A stretch of DNA of 32,045 nt from Chara braunii (taxonomy: Eukaryota > Streptophyta > Charophyceae > Charales > Characeae), in assembly GCA_003427395.1 (NCBI GenBank), contig BFEA01000002.1, positions 5,261,999 through 5,294,043 of the forward strand. The letters are read 5' to 3'. The first letter of the stretch is position 1. Each line of letters begins with the position of its first letter. Shown here piece after piece: positions 1 through 10,052 of the stretch. The notes beneath the pieces were generated by a model. The model saw only the letters and a list, made by a program, of their open reading frames with translations. It had not been told where the DNA came from and ran no database searches. Made by a program: the position numbers and the translations under genes.

Positions 1-30
1 TTTTTTTTTTTTTTTTTTTTTTTTTTTTTT
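1..30. repeat. poly-T tract at window edge
   Basis: A run of 30 T opens the window and directly precedes a LINE fragment. Read on the minus strand it is a poly-A tail, so a tailed element may lie just outside the window. It could also be an assembly break in a homopolymer. Confidence 0.85.
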
Positions 31-33
31 CCC

Positions 34-446
34 CACATGGAAACAAATTGCTGAGTATATCATCCGGAAAGAATGGGACCTTGCGGTACCCTCCAATGTA
101 TGGAGATGTATAGAAATTTCGTCATTTGCTCAGAAAAGACCAAAAACTAAACTGTGGAGGAAACTGCTTTTCGCTTGGAACAAGATACGCCCAACAATCA
201 GAGAATCACCTAACACCAAATCAGAGATCTTACTACAACCTCTTTTTTAAAATCTCCTCATACTCAAGGAAGATCACTCCCCATTCCCAGCAGATGAAGC
301 CAGTGGTAGCTTTGGCAAAACCTGGATGACTAAGGGTATAATTCAGATAAAAGACCTATGGGACCATCAGAGCAACGACCGGATTGGTGAGGAGAAACTT
401 TGAAAATCACTACCCAGATTGCACAACATTTCAAGAAACCTAGCCA

Positions 447-447
<1 letters not shown>
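34..447 (+). pseudogene. LINE ORF2 C-terminal fragment (broken)
   Basis: Frame 2 from about position 38 reads as the post-reverse-transcriptase C-terminal part of an L1-like ORF2. Recognisable blocks are WRKLLFAWNKIRP, a KSEILLQPLF segment, and a W-TKGII-IKDLW block that corresponds to the same region of the larger LINE near 11740-11790. The frame is interrupted by TAA at 248-250 and TGA at 401-403, and reading continues sensibly after the TAA. There is no reverse transcriptase core, so this is a doubly truncated copy. It lies between two poly-T tracts, 1-30 and 450-477, and has no poly-A of its own in its sense direction. Assignment rests on motif recognition and on similarity to the other LINE in the window. 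Confidence 0.7.
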
Positions 448-449
<2 letters not shown>

Positions 450-481
<32 letters not shown>

Positions 482-543
482 GAGAGGCTCCATCTATTGG
501 TGGGGAGCAACACCTGCTGGAAACCGGGTCCAGCGTCCCTTTA
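450..543 (-). mobile_element. retroposon 3' end: hairpin module plus poly-A (minus strand)
   Basis: A run of 28 T (450-477) is followed by the reverse complement of the ~55-nt module found elsewhere at 4261, 12983, 19821, 29536 and 31250. On the minus strand the order is module, then about 10 nt, then poly-A, which is the 3' end of a poly-A-tailed retroposon. The module holds the stem GCTGGA/TCCAGC around a 7-nt loop. The tail abuts the LINE fragment at 34-447. Confidence 0.75.
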
Positions 544-1032
544 CAGAATGAACATTGATCCATATAAGAGTACAGATTGTTGTGTTGATAACTTGTGCCT
601 CTTCACCCTCGTCAGAGCGCCTGAAAGGACATATTTTCCTAGCACTGTATCAACCTCTTATGAGATCATTCATATCCATACCATGATCTGGGAACTAAAC
701 TTAGTTTTGATGGAGGAAAAGGATCGGTGAAGTCCATCAGGGACCTTAATGGGACGGCTGAGTCAACTTCAATCCAATCATTGAAGATCAAACGGTAATT
801 CCTGAAGCCCTTCCTGGTCATTTTCTTGTGCTCCCTCCCAAACCACCCGCCCTAGCCTCCCTCCCTTGTCCCCCCCAAGCCCGCTTTGGTTAAATGATGT
901 AATATGTTGCAGGATTTCTTTTTTCAGTGACAGATACAATATTTTCTCTTTTAGTCTTTCCCATTTGGTAGTAATCTCTGTTTCTACATGTTTTTACTAC
1001 GACAAACTTCAGAAAAAAAGGTCTGGCCACAA

Positions 1033-1411
1033 CAAAACACGCCACCACAGAGGTCCTACAAATGCTCAAAACCCTGTGGATCCCTAGCAACCCTTCTAAA
1101 ACTCTCCAGCACTGCCTTACTCCCTGCCGAGCTCTTCCAGGCCTCACACCCCCACCCTGCTGGGTTACAGGGCAACATGACTCACCCCCGCGACCAGCGT
1201 CGTCCCAGCAGCAACCTTTGGTTGTCCCTTGGAATGCCCACCCCAAAGCATCCCCAGATCTCTCTACCAGGCCTCACACTCCTGCATCAGCAGGTTACAG
1301 GGCAACACCCCAGCACTGGCCAGCGTCATTCTGGCATTGAACAGCTGCAGATCACTGAGTATATCAGCAATGGAGCCGTCTAAGATGAGTTGCTAGGAGT
1401 CCCCAGAATCC
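1033..1411 (-). repeat. composite-repeat core unit, reversed copy
   Basis: This is a reverse complement copy of the ~360-bp core unit seen at 3044, 3499, 28806, 30169 and 30650. It carries both internal sub-repeats, each with a GGTTACAGGGCAACA block, and ends near TGCTAGGAGTCCCCAGAATCC. It is open for 131 codons on the plus strand, but the product is proline- and glutamine-rich with no known domain, and other copies are broken in the same frame, so I treat it as non-coding. Confidence 0.75.
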
Positions 1412-2050
1412 TAAATCATTCTTAAGATCCCCCTTGGCAACCATGAACAACCAACCAAACCTTGGATCTTAGGAACATTCAGACCTAAAAAAACACCTGC
1501 CTTAGTGCTTTCAGCAGCCCAACCCTATCTGCCTCCCCCCAATGTCCCGATACTCAATCTCAACCAGGCCTCACACCTGCTAGGTTACAGAGTGTCACGA
1601 CCCACCCCAGAAACCCCCCACCTGCTAGGCTACAGGGCAAAGCGACCCGGCCCGACTCCGGCCAGGGTGGACTGAGTACCAGTTCGCCAATAGACAGTAG
1701 AGAGCCTTCCACCCTCGACAACTCCCCAGATCTCTCTACCAGGTCTCATACCCCCGTGCAGCTCGAGTTACAGGGCAGCGCGACCAAGCCCCAGCACTGA
1801 CCAGCGTTGTTCTGGCCTCGTCCATTGGCAAACCACCGGGACCAAGGACATCAGCAGATAGCAGCCAAGCCCCAATCATCACCTTAGCTGTAGTTCCGAT
1901 CATCCAGCTCCTTCAGGCACTGGTTGCATCAACGGACACTGTTCCTTTTCAACCCTACTCCGGCAAGACTTACCGCGACAGAGCCACCATCTCCACCGCC
2001 GCTGTGCCCTATTCCACCCTACAGGCTAACCCCTTCGAAGCACAGCGCAT
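1412..2050 (-). repeat. degenerate reversed composite-repeat pieces
   Basis: About 1555-1830 is a diverged reversed core unit: ACCAGGCCTCACA, two GGTTACAG/AGTTACAGGGC blocks and CCAGCGTTGTTCTGGC are visible. About 1950-2035 matches the reverse complement of the 3' tail segment present at 3980-4030, 29320-29370 and 31880-31930 (ACTCCGGCAAGACTTAC and the AGAGCCACCATCTCC block). The order shows that more than one reversed copy has been merged or rearranged here. No gene is seen. Confidence 0.6.
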
Positions 2051-2288
2051 TATTTCCAACCACCGCAGCCCCCTGATAAACAGGCAGAGCATTTTGGGAA
2101 ACTGTGGCTGCACTGTGAGCAGCCCACCACTGAAAGTACTTTGGGCCTCTCTCCACTACTCACCGCATGCACAAAAGACCAAACATATTGTGGTGTAACT
2201 TCCCATGTTCTAGCGGAAGATTCATTCGCATTCTGCACATTTGGTTAGTGGAGGGAGGCCCTAGCCTCCAGTTTCTCAAAAAATATAC

Positions 2289-2324
2289 CAACCAACCAAC
2301 AAACAAACAGACAGACAGACATAT
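2289..2324. repeat. ACCA/ACAA/ACAG microsatellite
   Basis: Consecutive short tetranucleotide runs: (ACCA), then (AAAC), then (AGAC). This is simple sequence within an otherwise featureless stretch (2050-2560). Confidence 0.8.
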
Positions 2325-2561
2325 ATTATTATTTTCCAAAATATTAAACGACAAAAAAAAAGGCAGACAAAAGAGATAAAATGACTCCACGTGGAAACAT
2401 GAGGAGGCTGCTCTTATCACCCCCTCAAGTGACTCCCTCCTGAGAGCACCCAAAAAAAGAAAACAAACGCGGCCGTCAAAGCAAGAGTTTGAAAATACAC
2501 TTCGGCCACAGGTCAATCGTCCTAAGGATCAAACCACTCACTCAATATTGCTCATGTACTC

Positions 2562-2617
2562 AATGGGATGCTGGACGCGCTTTCCAGCAGGTGAAGCTCC
2601 CCACCAATAGATGGAGC
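2562..2617 (+). repeat. hairpin module, solitary copy without poly-A
   Basis: This matches the retroposon 3' module: ATGGGATGCTGGA, a 7-nt loop, TCCAGC, then GCTCCCCACCAATAGATGGAGC-type sequence. The stem GCTGGA/TCCAGC is intact. No poly-A follows directly. An 18-A run lies further on at 2746-2763. Confidence 0.7.
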
Positions 2618-4201
2618 GGCCAACAGCAGGACTGCTAGGGCAGGCTGTTCATATCAACCTAGGCTTTCAAGGGTAACTTCATTAGAGTCACAAAAACGAG
2701 TTATAATTGCAGTATGGGGCAACATACAGTTTGCAGAGGGTGTTTAAAAAAAAAAAAAAAAAAGAACAGTTTGCAATTGTCGCTATGGGAATTGTCGAGG
2801 GAGGAAGGCACTTCCTATCCGACAGAACTAGGTTGGTCGGTACTGGGGAAGGTTGCGGTGCCCTGTTACCTATGCAGAAGGGGGTATGAGACCAAGTGTG
2901 TTCTGGTTCGAGGACCGAAAGTCGAGACCGACGGCTCCTTTGTTGAGGGGGGGATTTAGGATGGTTGGTATTTAGTTTTGACCTCTCCCCCCTTTTTTTC
3001 TTTTTACAGATGGCTGTTCGGGGGTCTTAAGAATGCTTTTGGGCTCTTGGGATCCCTGGCAACTCGTCTTAGGTGGTTTTTGATGCTGTTATACTCAGGG
3101 ACCTGTGGCTGCTCGATGCCAGAACGACCCTGGCCGGAGCTGGGGTGTTACCCTGTGACCTGCTGATGCAGGAGCATGAGGCCTGGTAGAGAGATCTGGG
3201 GATGGTTAGGGGTGGGCATCCTACGGAACAGCTAAGGGTTGCTGCTGGGACGACGCTGGTCGGAGCTGGGGTGAGTTGTGTCACCCTGTAACCTAGCAGG
3301 ATGTGGGGTGTGAGACCTGGAAGAGCTCGGCAGGAAGTAGGACAGTGTTGAAAGGCCTCGGAAGGGGCGTTAGGGATTCCAAGGGTTTCTGAGCATTTGT
3401 AGGACCCGCCAGGTCTTTTTCTATGTTGTCAATTACAAGTTTTACTTAGTTAAATCCAGTTCTCAAAACAGGGGGTAGTCTGTTCTGTCTTTAAAATGTC
3501 TTCTGGATCCTGGGGTTTCCTGGCAATCTCTTCTAGGTAGTCTCAAGGCTGTAATACTCGGTGACTTAAGGCTGTTCGATGCCAGAACGACGCTGGCCGG
3601 TGCCGGGGTATTGCCCTGTAACCTGTTGACGCAGGGGCATGAGGCCTGGTAGAGAGATCTGGGGGTGCTTTGGGGGGCCATCCCACGGGACAACCAAGGG
3701 TTGCTGCTGAGACGACGCTGGCCGGAGCTGGGGTGAGTTGTGTTGCCCTGTAACCCAGCAGGATGGGGGGTGTGAGGCCTGGAAGCTCGGCAGGGAATAC
3801 GACAGTGTTGGAGATCATTGGAAGGTTTTGTTAGGGATTTTGTGGGATTGGGGGCTTTTTTAGGACTTTGGCAGTCTATTCCCATACCTTTTTCTGAGCA
3901 ACGGGAAGGAAAGGGATCGAGAGAGAAAGGTATCACGCGTCCTGCTAGTGAAGGGGCTAGCTGGTAGGACAGAAATAGGGCATAGCAGCAGTAGAGATGG
4001 TGGCTTTGCTGCAGTAAGTCTTGCCGGAGTGGGGTGAGGAGGACTGTTGGCGGATTCCCGAGTCTTCTTCTGTTTTTTTATTATCTCTGAAGTTCCTTAC
4101 AAAAAAGCTCTGAAGTAGCTCTATATTCCTTTAATTGGACTTTCTCAGAACATCCTTAGTTTCACTGTTATGAAATTTCTGATGGTTTTTTTGAACGTAC
4201 T

Positions 4202-4236
4202 CATGGGACGCTGGGCCCGGTTCCCAGCTCGTGCCA
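4202..4236 (+). repeat. partial hairpin module
   Basis: ATGGGACGCTGGGCCCGG followed by TTCCCAGC preserves the stem in its GCTGGG/CCCAGC form. The distal half of the module is missing. It lies 59 bp upstream of a full module carrying the GCTGGA/TCCAG form, so two versions sit side by side. Confidence 0.65.
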
Positions 4237-4260
4237 TTTTGAGAGGATATGGTTGTATCT

Positions 4261-4346
4261 ATGGGACGCTGGACCCGATTTCCAGAAGGTGCTGCTCCCC
4301 ACCAATAGATGGAGCACGTGTTTAAAAAAAAAAAAACAAAAAAAAA
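4261..4346 (+). repeat. hairpin module with poly-A
   Basis: A full module (4261-4315) is followed by ACGTGTTT and an A-rich tail. It has stem GCTGGA/TCCAG and second stem GCTCC/GGAGC. It forms the 3' end of the composite repeat and directly precedes a CAGTTTGCAATTG sequence that also follows the poly-A at 2746-2763. Confidence 0.75.
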
Positions 4347-4394
4347 AACAGTTTGCAATTGCAGTTCGGGCACCCTACTGGGCCAGAAAGCTGG

Positions 4395-4790
4395 GTCGTA
4401 TACATTGCCCAAACTGCAATTCGAAACTGTATCTTGGCCCGTAGTGCAATTATTACCTAGGCTACCAGCCGGGCTGCCCGGGTCACCCTATTTTCCCGGA
4501 CGGCCCGGCCGTGCGGGGACCAGGGAAGGTCCTAGCCAAAATCAAAAAAAAAAAAACTATGTTATGCAGACAAATGAACCGAACAACTTTTGCCTCGGGG
4601 TCACATCGAGATTCTTTGCCAAATTTCAAATAAAAAATAAAGTAAAAAGTTACTATTTGACGATATATATCGTCAAATAGTATACATATTTTTTTTTTGG
4701 CCCGGCCGGGCAAGTGCCCCCGGGCCACTCTGGTAGCCCCCCCCCCAAAAAAAAGAAGTTTCAAATTGCACTTTGGGCAATGAATACAAG
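4395..4790. mobile_element. foldback/MITE-like element with imperfect inverted arms
   Basis: The left arm (about 4398-4518) and the reverse complement of the right arm (about 4699-4790) share an ordered set of blocks: ATTGCCCAAA-TGCAATT-GAAACT (4404-4432 against 4757-4783), GGCTACCAG (4459-4467 against 4728-4736), GCCCGGG, and CCCGG-CGGGCC-type ends. The arms enclose about 180 bp of AT-rich sequence with a perfect 32-bp palindrome. No ORF with transposase features is present, so a non-autonomous foldback element is the best reading. Target-site duplications were not identified. Confidence 0.5.
4651..4682. repeat. perfect 32-bp palindrome
   Basis: Each half is TACTATTTGACGATAT or its reverse complement, with no spacer or mismatch. 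It lies inside the foldback element, near its right arm. Confidence 0.9.
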
Positions 4791-5027
4791 CTAGTTTTCC
4801 GGTCAGGTAGGAATCCGTAGGATTATGTGGGGGTGTGTTGTGGGGTGGATTCCTGGAAGTGTCATTTCAAATGGTTTTTGTGACTTTACTGAAGTTATTC
4901 CCCCCCCAACAAAAAAAAAAGGAGAGGAGGAGGCCAAGGAAGAGGTGATAATAGACCCAATGCATGTGGTAGAATGGTATACACACAACTGTGGGTACAC
5001 ATTTTCTGATGGCAACTCCAAGTCTCC

Positions 5028-5028
5028 G

Positions 5029-5064
<36 letters not shown>

Positions 5065-5100
5065 TTTGTGTGTGTATGTGTGTGTGTGTGTGTTTGTCTG
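5028..5100. repeat. (GTT)n and (TG)n microsatellites
   Basis: About 12 GTT units (5028-5063) are followed by a TG-rich run (5068-5100). The poly-Leu, poly-Cys and poly-Gln ORFs across it are translations of simple sequence. Confidence 0.9.
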
Positions 5101-5374
5101 TGTTTCACTGTTTCCTGTAGGAAGGCTTGTCTCTTCTTTTTTCTTTTTTTTTAAATCCGCGTCCCTCACATGAATACTGCAGTCAAATGGGGCTGAGAGA
5201 GGTAGAGAGTGTGGTGGACTGGAGCCGCTGTCTCCAGAAATGGCAAATGGAGAGTGGCGGAGAGAGACCCTATGCCCCCACTTGTACACGACTACGTAGG
5301 ATGACATATGGACGCCCAAAGGGTCATGTCTTTTTTTTTTTTGCTTTTTTTTTTTTTGTTGTTGTTGCACGAAT

Positions 5375-5426
5375 AGCCCTTGTGTAAGCCCTCTATTCCG
5401 GTGGTGGTAAGAGAACCGTCGGGATT
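5375..5426 (+). repeat. short hairpin repeat, copy 1
   Basis: AGCCCTTGTGTAAGCCCTC, then a CTATTCCGGTGGTGG block and GAGAACCGTCGGGAT. It matches copies at 5532-5580 and, reversed, at 19889-19950. The inner stem GGTGGT/ACCGTC uses G-T wobbles. The outer right arm GAGGGCTT is missing here. Confidence 0.6.
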
Positions 5427-5531
5427 ATATCTTACAGCATACACACAATGGCACGTAACCCTCTCTTTCACCTAACTTTTGAGAAGTGATGCTACACATA
5501 CGTCATTTTTATTTTTTTATGATTTTTTTGA

Positions 5532-5580
5532 AGCCCTTTTGCGAGTCCACTATCCCGGCGGTGGTAGGAGAACCGCCAGA
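5532..5580 (+). repeat. short hairpin repeat, copy 2
   Basis: Same family as 5375-5426. The inner stem is a perfect GGCGGT/ACCGCC. It lies just upstream of the first readable codons of the LINE ORF1 at 5593, so it may mark the truncation point or leader of that LINE. Confidence 0.6.
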
Positions 5581-7575
5581 TCCATACAGTAGAGCCACCT
5601 CAACAAAGGCAAGACAGTGGAGAACGTGGTCACCCACGTCAAACACTGGCTCGGCAAGCTAAAGGGCATGATCAATGGCCCGATAATAGAACACATGACG
5701 TCGACTGGGACTGCGATAGAGGAGACAGAGAAGGGAAAGGACAGAGAGCAGACCTGGGCTCACCATGAAAATGATGGATAGGAGGGGTTCCCCCAAATGA
5801 AACAAACAGGGTCACATTTGGGGATGATCCTCGAGAGAGACCGACACAACAGTCGACTGCACCTGCCTGCGAACGACCTGATGGAAACTGGAACAGAAAA
5901 AGAGAGGATGACAGACTGGCAGCTGAAAACACACAGGTACCATCAGACCACAGATATGGCAAGTCAGCCACTCCGGCCACCCTCAGAAGATCAAAAGCAG
6001 GTGCATCAGCTGTTCTGCCAGCAGCAACTGGGGCAACCCTCCTCCCACCAAATCCAGACACAAAAGCAGGCATATCTCCAGCAGGGACAACTCCCCGCTG
6101 ATCCGCCCCAGTCACACCAGGACCAGGTGTATCAACTCCACCCACACCTGGCCCAGCAGCTGCAATTCCCACAATGGATCGATGCCCACCAGGCCCACCT
6201 ACTGAGCCAGTGGTGGCAAGCCCAACAACAACCCTCCCAACAGGAAAGTGTCCTCCACCACCGAGAACAGAGTATGGTCAGGCAAGAACCGACCTTTTGC
6301 GTCGACCCGGCCCTAGCAAAACAGCTTAATATCCCCGACCGCATAACTGAGATGCAGAGAGCAGCTCTATCAGTGGTGGGAGCACCATTCCAAGAGCGAA
6401 CAGGCAAGAACACAGGATCAGTCGGGGTTGTGCAGCACCCAGCTGCTTCAAATTCCTGGGGAGCAGGGAGAGCGACAGCTAAATCTTATGGACGCGGAGA
6501 AAACTGCGTCGACAGGCATTCAAAGGCGTGCTCACAGACACCGCTTACATGCCGACTCTGACAGGCCGAGCGATTACAGATCAGTACCGCCCACAGATCA
6601 ATCCATGAGCGATGCCACCGGACAAATACAGGAACAGTCCCCGACTGAGACCGGCCCATCCTCAACCAACGAGGACGTCGAGTCTCAGCAGCCAAACACG
6701 CAATCACCCCCGCAAAAAGAACGGAAAAGAAATAAAACGCAGAAAGCGGGAAGGTTGCTCATCAGGATCAAACAGGTAAAAGCTCACCTCAAAGAGCTGG
6801 CGGACTGGATCCTGTTGAACCTGCTCTCGCCCCAGGCAATCTCGCTGCACGCACACATACCGCCTCTGCACTGGGAACAAATCTGGAGAACGCTCCTGAA
6901 CCATGATCTCATACAGGATACCATAAACTGCTACGATGACCCAGCTAGCATAGACTGGCCGACAGTGGGAAAGGCAATAATAGCCACGGTTAGGACTATT
7001 ATTCTCAAAGTCAAGACACATCGACAGACTGAAAGGGCCTCATCAGCCCTTTCTACTCTGTGCCATCACGATTCCCATATCGCCTTCTCTGTCCAGGGAC
7101 AACAATGGCAGGAGGTGTGGGTTCAGGAGATAGGTAAAGTATTAGAAAAAGAAGACCGGAATGCGATCACCACTCAGGCAGTACCGATAGAGGAGATGAT
7201 CCCGCCACACCTCCTCAAACCACTGCTGCAGATTGCCCCGCTTCCACGTGAGCGGGAGAACAAAGCCTTCAAAGCGCTCTCTTCGGAAGTGATCAATCTG
7301 CAATCGGACTCCTCAGACTCTGCTGAATCTTCAGACTCAGATTCAGAGGCGTCAGACTGCAAAAACACCACGAATTCATCTACAACAGAGCCCTCCCCTG
7401 ACTATGACTCTCAACCGGAAGACCGACCGAAGGGCATTCACGATCATGGATTGTAACTCACACAGGTGACACAGTATACTCCGTCTATTGACGACTCACA
7501 CCAGGAGGTCGGGACACAGGGGAGAGGCACGCCCCAACGCCTGACTGCGATCCAGGCGCTGGCAAGAAAGAATGT

Positions 7576-7911
7576 CATCCCGCCCCCCGGAGAGACTGAT
7601 CAGCAACAGTCACGACAACCCCCCCGGCTGGGAGCCATTAAGCCCAACACGCGGGGTAAGGTGGCGGATTTGATGACATCAGTTGCCCCGACAGCAGCAG
7701 CTCAGCAGAACCAACAAATGTAAGGGACCCTGCTACTGCCGCTCATCCCGCCCCCCGGAGAGACTGATCAGCAACAGTCACGACAGCCCCCCCGGCTGGG
7801 AGCCATTAAGCCCAACACACGGGGTAAGGTGGCGGATTTGATGACATCAGTCGCCCCGACAGCAGCAGCTCGGCAGAACCAACAAATGCAAGGGACCCTG
7901 CTGCGGCCGCT
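7576..7911 (+). repeat. 168-bp tandem duplication inside ORF1
   Basis: Two copies, 7576-7743 and 7744-7911, are almost identical with period 168 bp, exactly 56 codons, so the duplication keeps frame. Differences are few: the end of copy 1 reads CAAATGTAAGGG, that of copy 2 CAAATGCAAGGG. The stop in copy 1 therefore faces a Gln codon in copy 2. Confidence 0.9.
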
Positions 7912-7999
7912 AAGAAGGATGGCCAATCAGCAGTGGCAACTGGGCCTGAGGCCGATGGGTAAACTAGCCGACTAGGACACATCGACAGGCAAGGGGCAA

Positions 8000-8430
8000 C
8001 ACTACCAAGGTGATCTTACTGTGCAAGGTTGGAGAGGTTTACACACAAAACCGGAGATCCTGCAGATGACACGAGAAACGTGCAAAGACAATAAGGATTG
8101 TAAGTTGTAACCCAACAGGGGTGGTGTTCTGCAATGGCCGTCCGTTTCCCAAAGGCATCACACTTGTCGTGCTGTTGTTTGACGACAGCAGCACGACGCA
8201 ACCTAATATTTGTTGGTACTTGCTCGATGAACTGAGGGACCTGCCGACACGCAGTCTGAAGTCTAATGCCACGTGGGCACTAGGCCAAATTTACTGCTTT
8301 TTACAACAAATCCTAGAAGAAGACTTCCTGGACAATGCCAACATCTCGGATGACCCTCCCTTCATAATGCCACTCTGGGAAGCCTCCGAATCACTAAAAT
8401 CATCAATGGAAAAGGACTGCACTAACCAGC
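8000..8430 (+). other. ORF1 C-terminal domain shared by both LINEs
   Basis: Frames 2 then 3 read GDLTVQGW, a basic helical stretch, VVLLFDD, WYLLDELRDLP, and ALGQIYCFLQQIL. In LINE-2 the corresponding blocks are GALTLHGW, LYVLFDE, WVTYNALLERQ, and IIIALCSIVRKNI in the same order at about 25530-25870. This indicates a conserved alpha/beta domain of roughly 110-130 residues between the ORF1 linker and the endonuclease. I do not recognise its family. A frameshift near 8100 splits it in LINE-1. Confidence 0.55.
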
Positions 8431-8645
8431 CCGGCGCCATCATTACGGATTCGACGAACCACAATTAGGCACCGCCACTACTTCCTTTACTCCCACCACC
8501 GTACCCCCGCTCACTTGCTTCACCCACNCCCCCAGACACCGGGACACCCTCACTCCAGCGCCCCCCCCCAAACTCCCCCCCCCCGTCACCAGTGGTGCCT
8601 CCGCTGATCCGCCGACCCCCACGATGGCTTAAAAAGCTTTCGTAA

Positions 8646-9400
8646 GCAGATCTGGTTATAAGGTCTCTGAACTTAAATGGCCTCATGACAACTACTGACC
8701 AAAAAAAGAATGCTATCTGGGATCAACTGAATGATGGCCAGCCAGGCAGCTGGCCGGACGCCGTCTGTGTACAAGAAACCCACTTATCAGACTCGCTTGC
8801 CCACAATGCCAGAATGTCTAGAATCTGGCCGTATCAATCCTTCGTAGCGTCGACATCAGCACATGCATCAGCAGGAGTGACCATTTGGCTACCACCCTCC
8901 TCAAAGTTCATCCCACTCAGTTGGGACTACGATTGACAAAACAAAAGGTGGGTGTACCTGCTGGCCACAATGGGAGCAGAAAGAATATGCCTGGTAAGTG
9001 CATATGGACCAAACGACCCGATTAAACGAGTGGCCTTCCTGCATGATCTGGAGGAACGCATCTCGTCGGAGGACCCAGTCATAATTGCAGGTGACCTCAA
9101 TATAACACCGGACCCTAATATGGACAGGAGGTCAGCAGCTCCCCTGGACTCTTGCCCAGTGATGCCTTACATCACCCAACGTGGCCATCTAATGGCAGAA
9201 AGACAACTTGTGGACACATACAAACTGCTACACCTGAACAAAAGAGCCTACGCATGCATAAGATCTAGGGGAGAGGCGAGACTCTCCAATTCCTGAATAG
9301 ATCTCATACTGACATCCCGGGACCTCACCGGGGCGCTGGTTGTGGCAGAAATAAGCCCGGCCAGCCCGTGCAGGGCATTGGACCATGAATGCACCATGCT
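8646..9400 (+). other. APE-type endonuclease domain of LINE-1
   Basis: Motifs in order match the apurinic-endonuclease-like family: SLNLNGL at the start, VQETHL with the metal-binding Glu, SAYGPN, AGDLNITPD with the Asp-x-Asn pair, S-stop-IDL, and LDHE for the terminal Asp-His. In other elements this domain makes the first-strand nick for target-primed reverse transcription. TGA at 8934 and TGA at 9294 interrupt it. At 9294 the expected Arg codon CGA has become TGA, a C-to-T change in a CpG. Confidence 0.85.
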
Positions 9401-10052
9401 CGGTCTTTTCTTCCACGCCCTCATAGAAAGAGGTCACAACTTCTACAAACTCAACACCTCTCTCCTTAAGTGGGACGAACTTAACGATCAGGTGAAAAAG
9501 TTCTGGGCGTACTGGTCCACTTGCAAAGACCGACACTCCTCGTGGGTCGAGTGGTTTAATGAAGGGGTGGCCAGGTTGAGAGAACGGGTCGAGGAGTTTT
9601 CAATCAAACATGCAAGGGAAAAAAGGGCAGTCGTGGAAGCATTGCTTAAGTCATTGGAAGAATGGGACAGCGAGCTAGCAGACCCCCCTTTAGACATGCA
9701 CACATTCGACCAACTGGAGCAAGCCCGTGACCACCTCCAAGCATACCTCGACCAAAAGGTGGAAGCATGGAGGATCCAAGCACGCATACGCAAAGCCACA
9801 ACGGAGGGCACAATGTCAAAAACCTTCTTCCGAAAGGCGAAGTGCAGATCTAGACAAAACTTGGTCGCTGTTCTGAAACACCCGTTTGACCGCCAACAAC
9901 CAACAACGACAAATCCCTACAAGGTGGTTGATTATGCCACACTGTACTATCAAAACCTCTTCACCTCGCACTCGGCACAATGGGGAGAAGACGCTTTGAC
10001 TCAAGCAAGGACAACGCTGCTGCAAAACTTGGGGGCGCTCCTATCACAATAG

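Larger units (their letters stand above)
2780..4346 (+). mobile_element. poly-A-tailed composite repeat (putative non-autonomous retroposon)
   Basis: Parts in order: a leading block (2780-2990) that matches 28490-28690; two ~360-bp core units (3044-3412 and 3499-3876) 464 bp apart; a 3' tail (3877-4120) that matches 31727-32020 almost base for base; a partial hairpin module (4202-4236); a full module (4261-4315); and an A-run (4324-4346, one C at 4336). Each core unit contains two homologous sub-repeats built around GCCCTGTAACC, a small hairpin, and GTGAGGCCTGG. The poly-A end gives the orientation. No long plus-strand ORF is present, so the element would depend on another element's enzymes. 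The family is not one I recognise by name. Confidence 0.65.
5593..8645 (+). pseudogene. LINE-1 ORF1 (nucleic-acid-binding protein), broken
   Basis: Frame 1 (5593-about 6362) starts with a helical, charged segment, is interrupted by TAG at 5779, and runs into a strongly Gln-rich tract (about 5985-6260). A frameshift near 6355-6365 moves reading to frame 2 (TTG-led ORF 6428-7456), which contains predicted helices and an acidic Ser/Asp tract (about 7300-7360). TAA at 7454, TAA at 7721, TAG at 7973 and TAA at 8108 interrupt frame 2. Near 8100 reading shifts to frame 3 and gives a C-terminal domain shared with LINE-2, then a Pro-rich stretch (8469-8640) ending at TAA 8643, right before the endonuclease. 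ORF1 proteins of L1 elements bind their RNA. No RRM or CCHC motif is visible here, so function is inferred from position. Confidence 0.6.

Noticed and set aside
988-1383. 131-codon plus-strand ORF, with similar antisense ORFs over the other core units (for example minus 3463-3936 and 28796-29203)
   Set aside because: The shared similarity follows the DNA repeat, and the reading frame switches between copies. Composition is Pro/Gln/Ser-rich with no domain, and it lies antisense to the poly-A end. A protein-coding role was not supported.
4825-5370. ORFs giving poly-Leu, poly-Cys or poly-Gln tracts
   Set aside because: They are translations of the (GTT)n and (TG)n microsatellites at 5028-5100 on both strands.
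5672-6172. 166-codon minus-strand ORF rich in Gly, Ala and Val
   Set aside because: It is the shadow of the Gln/Pro-rich LINE-1 ORF1 on the plus strand, whose frame links to the rest of ORF1.
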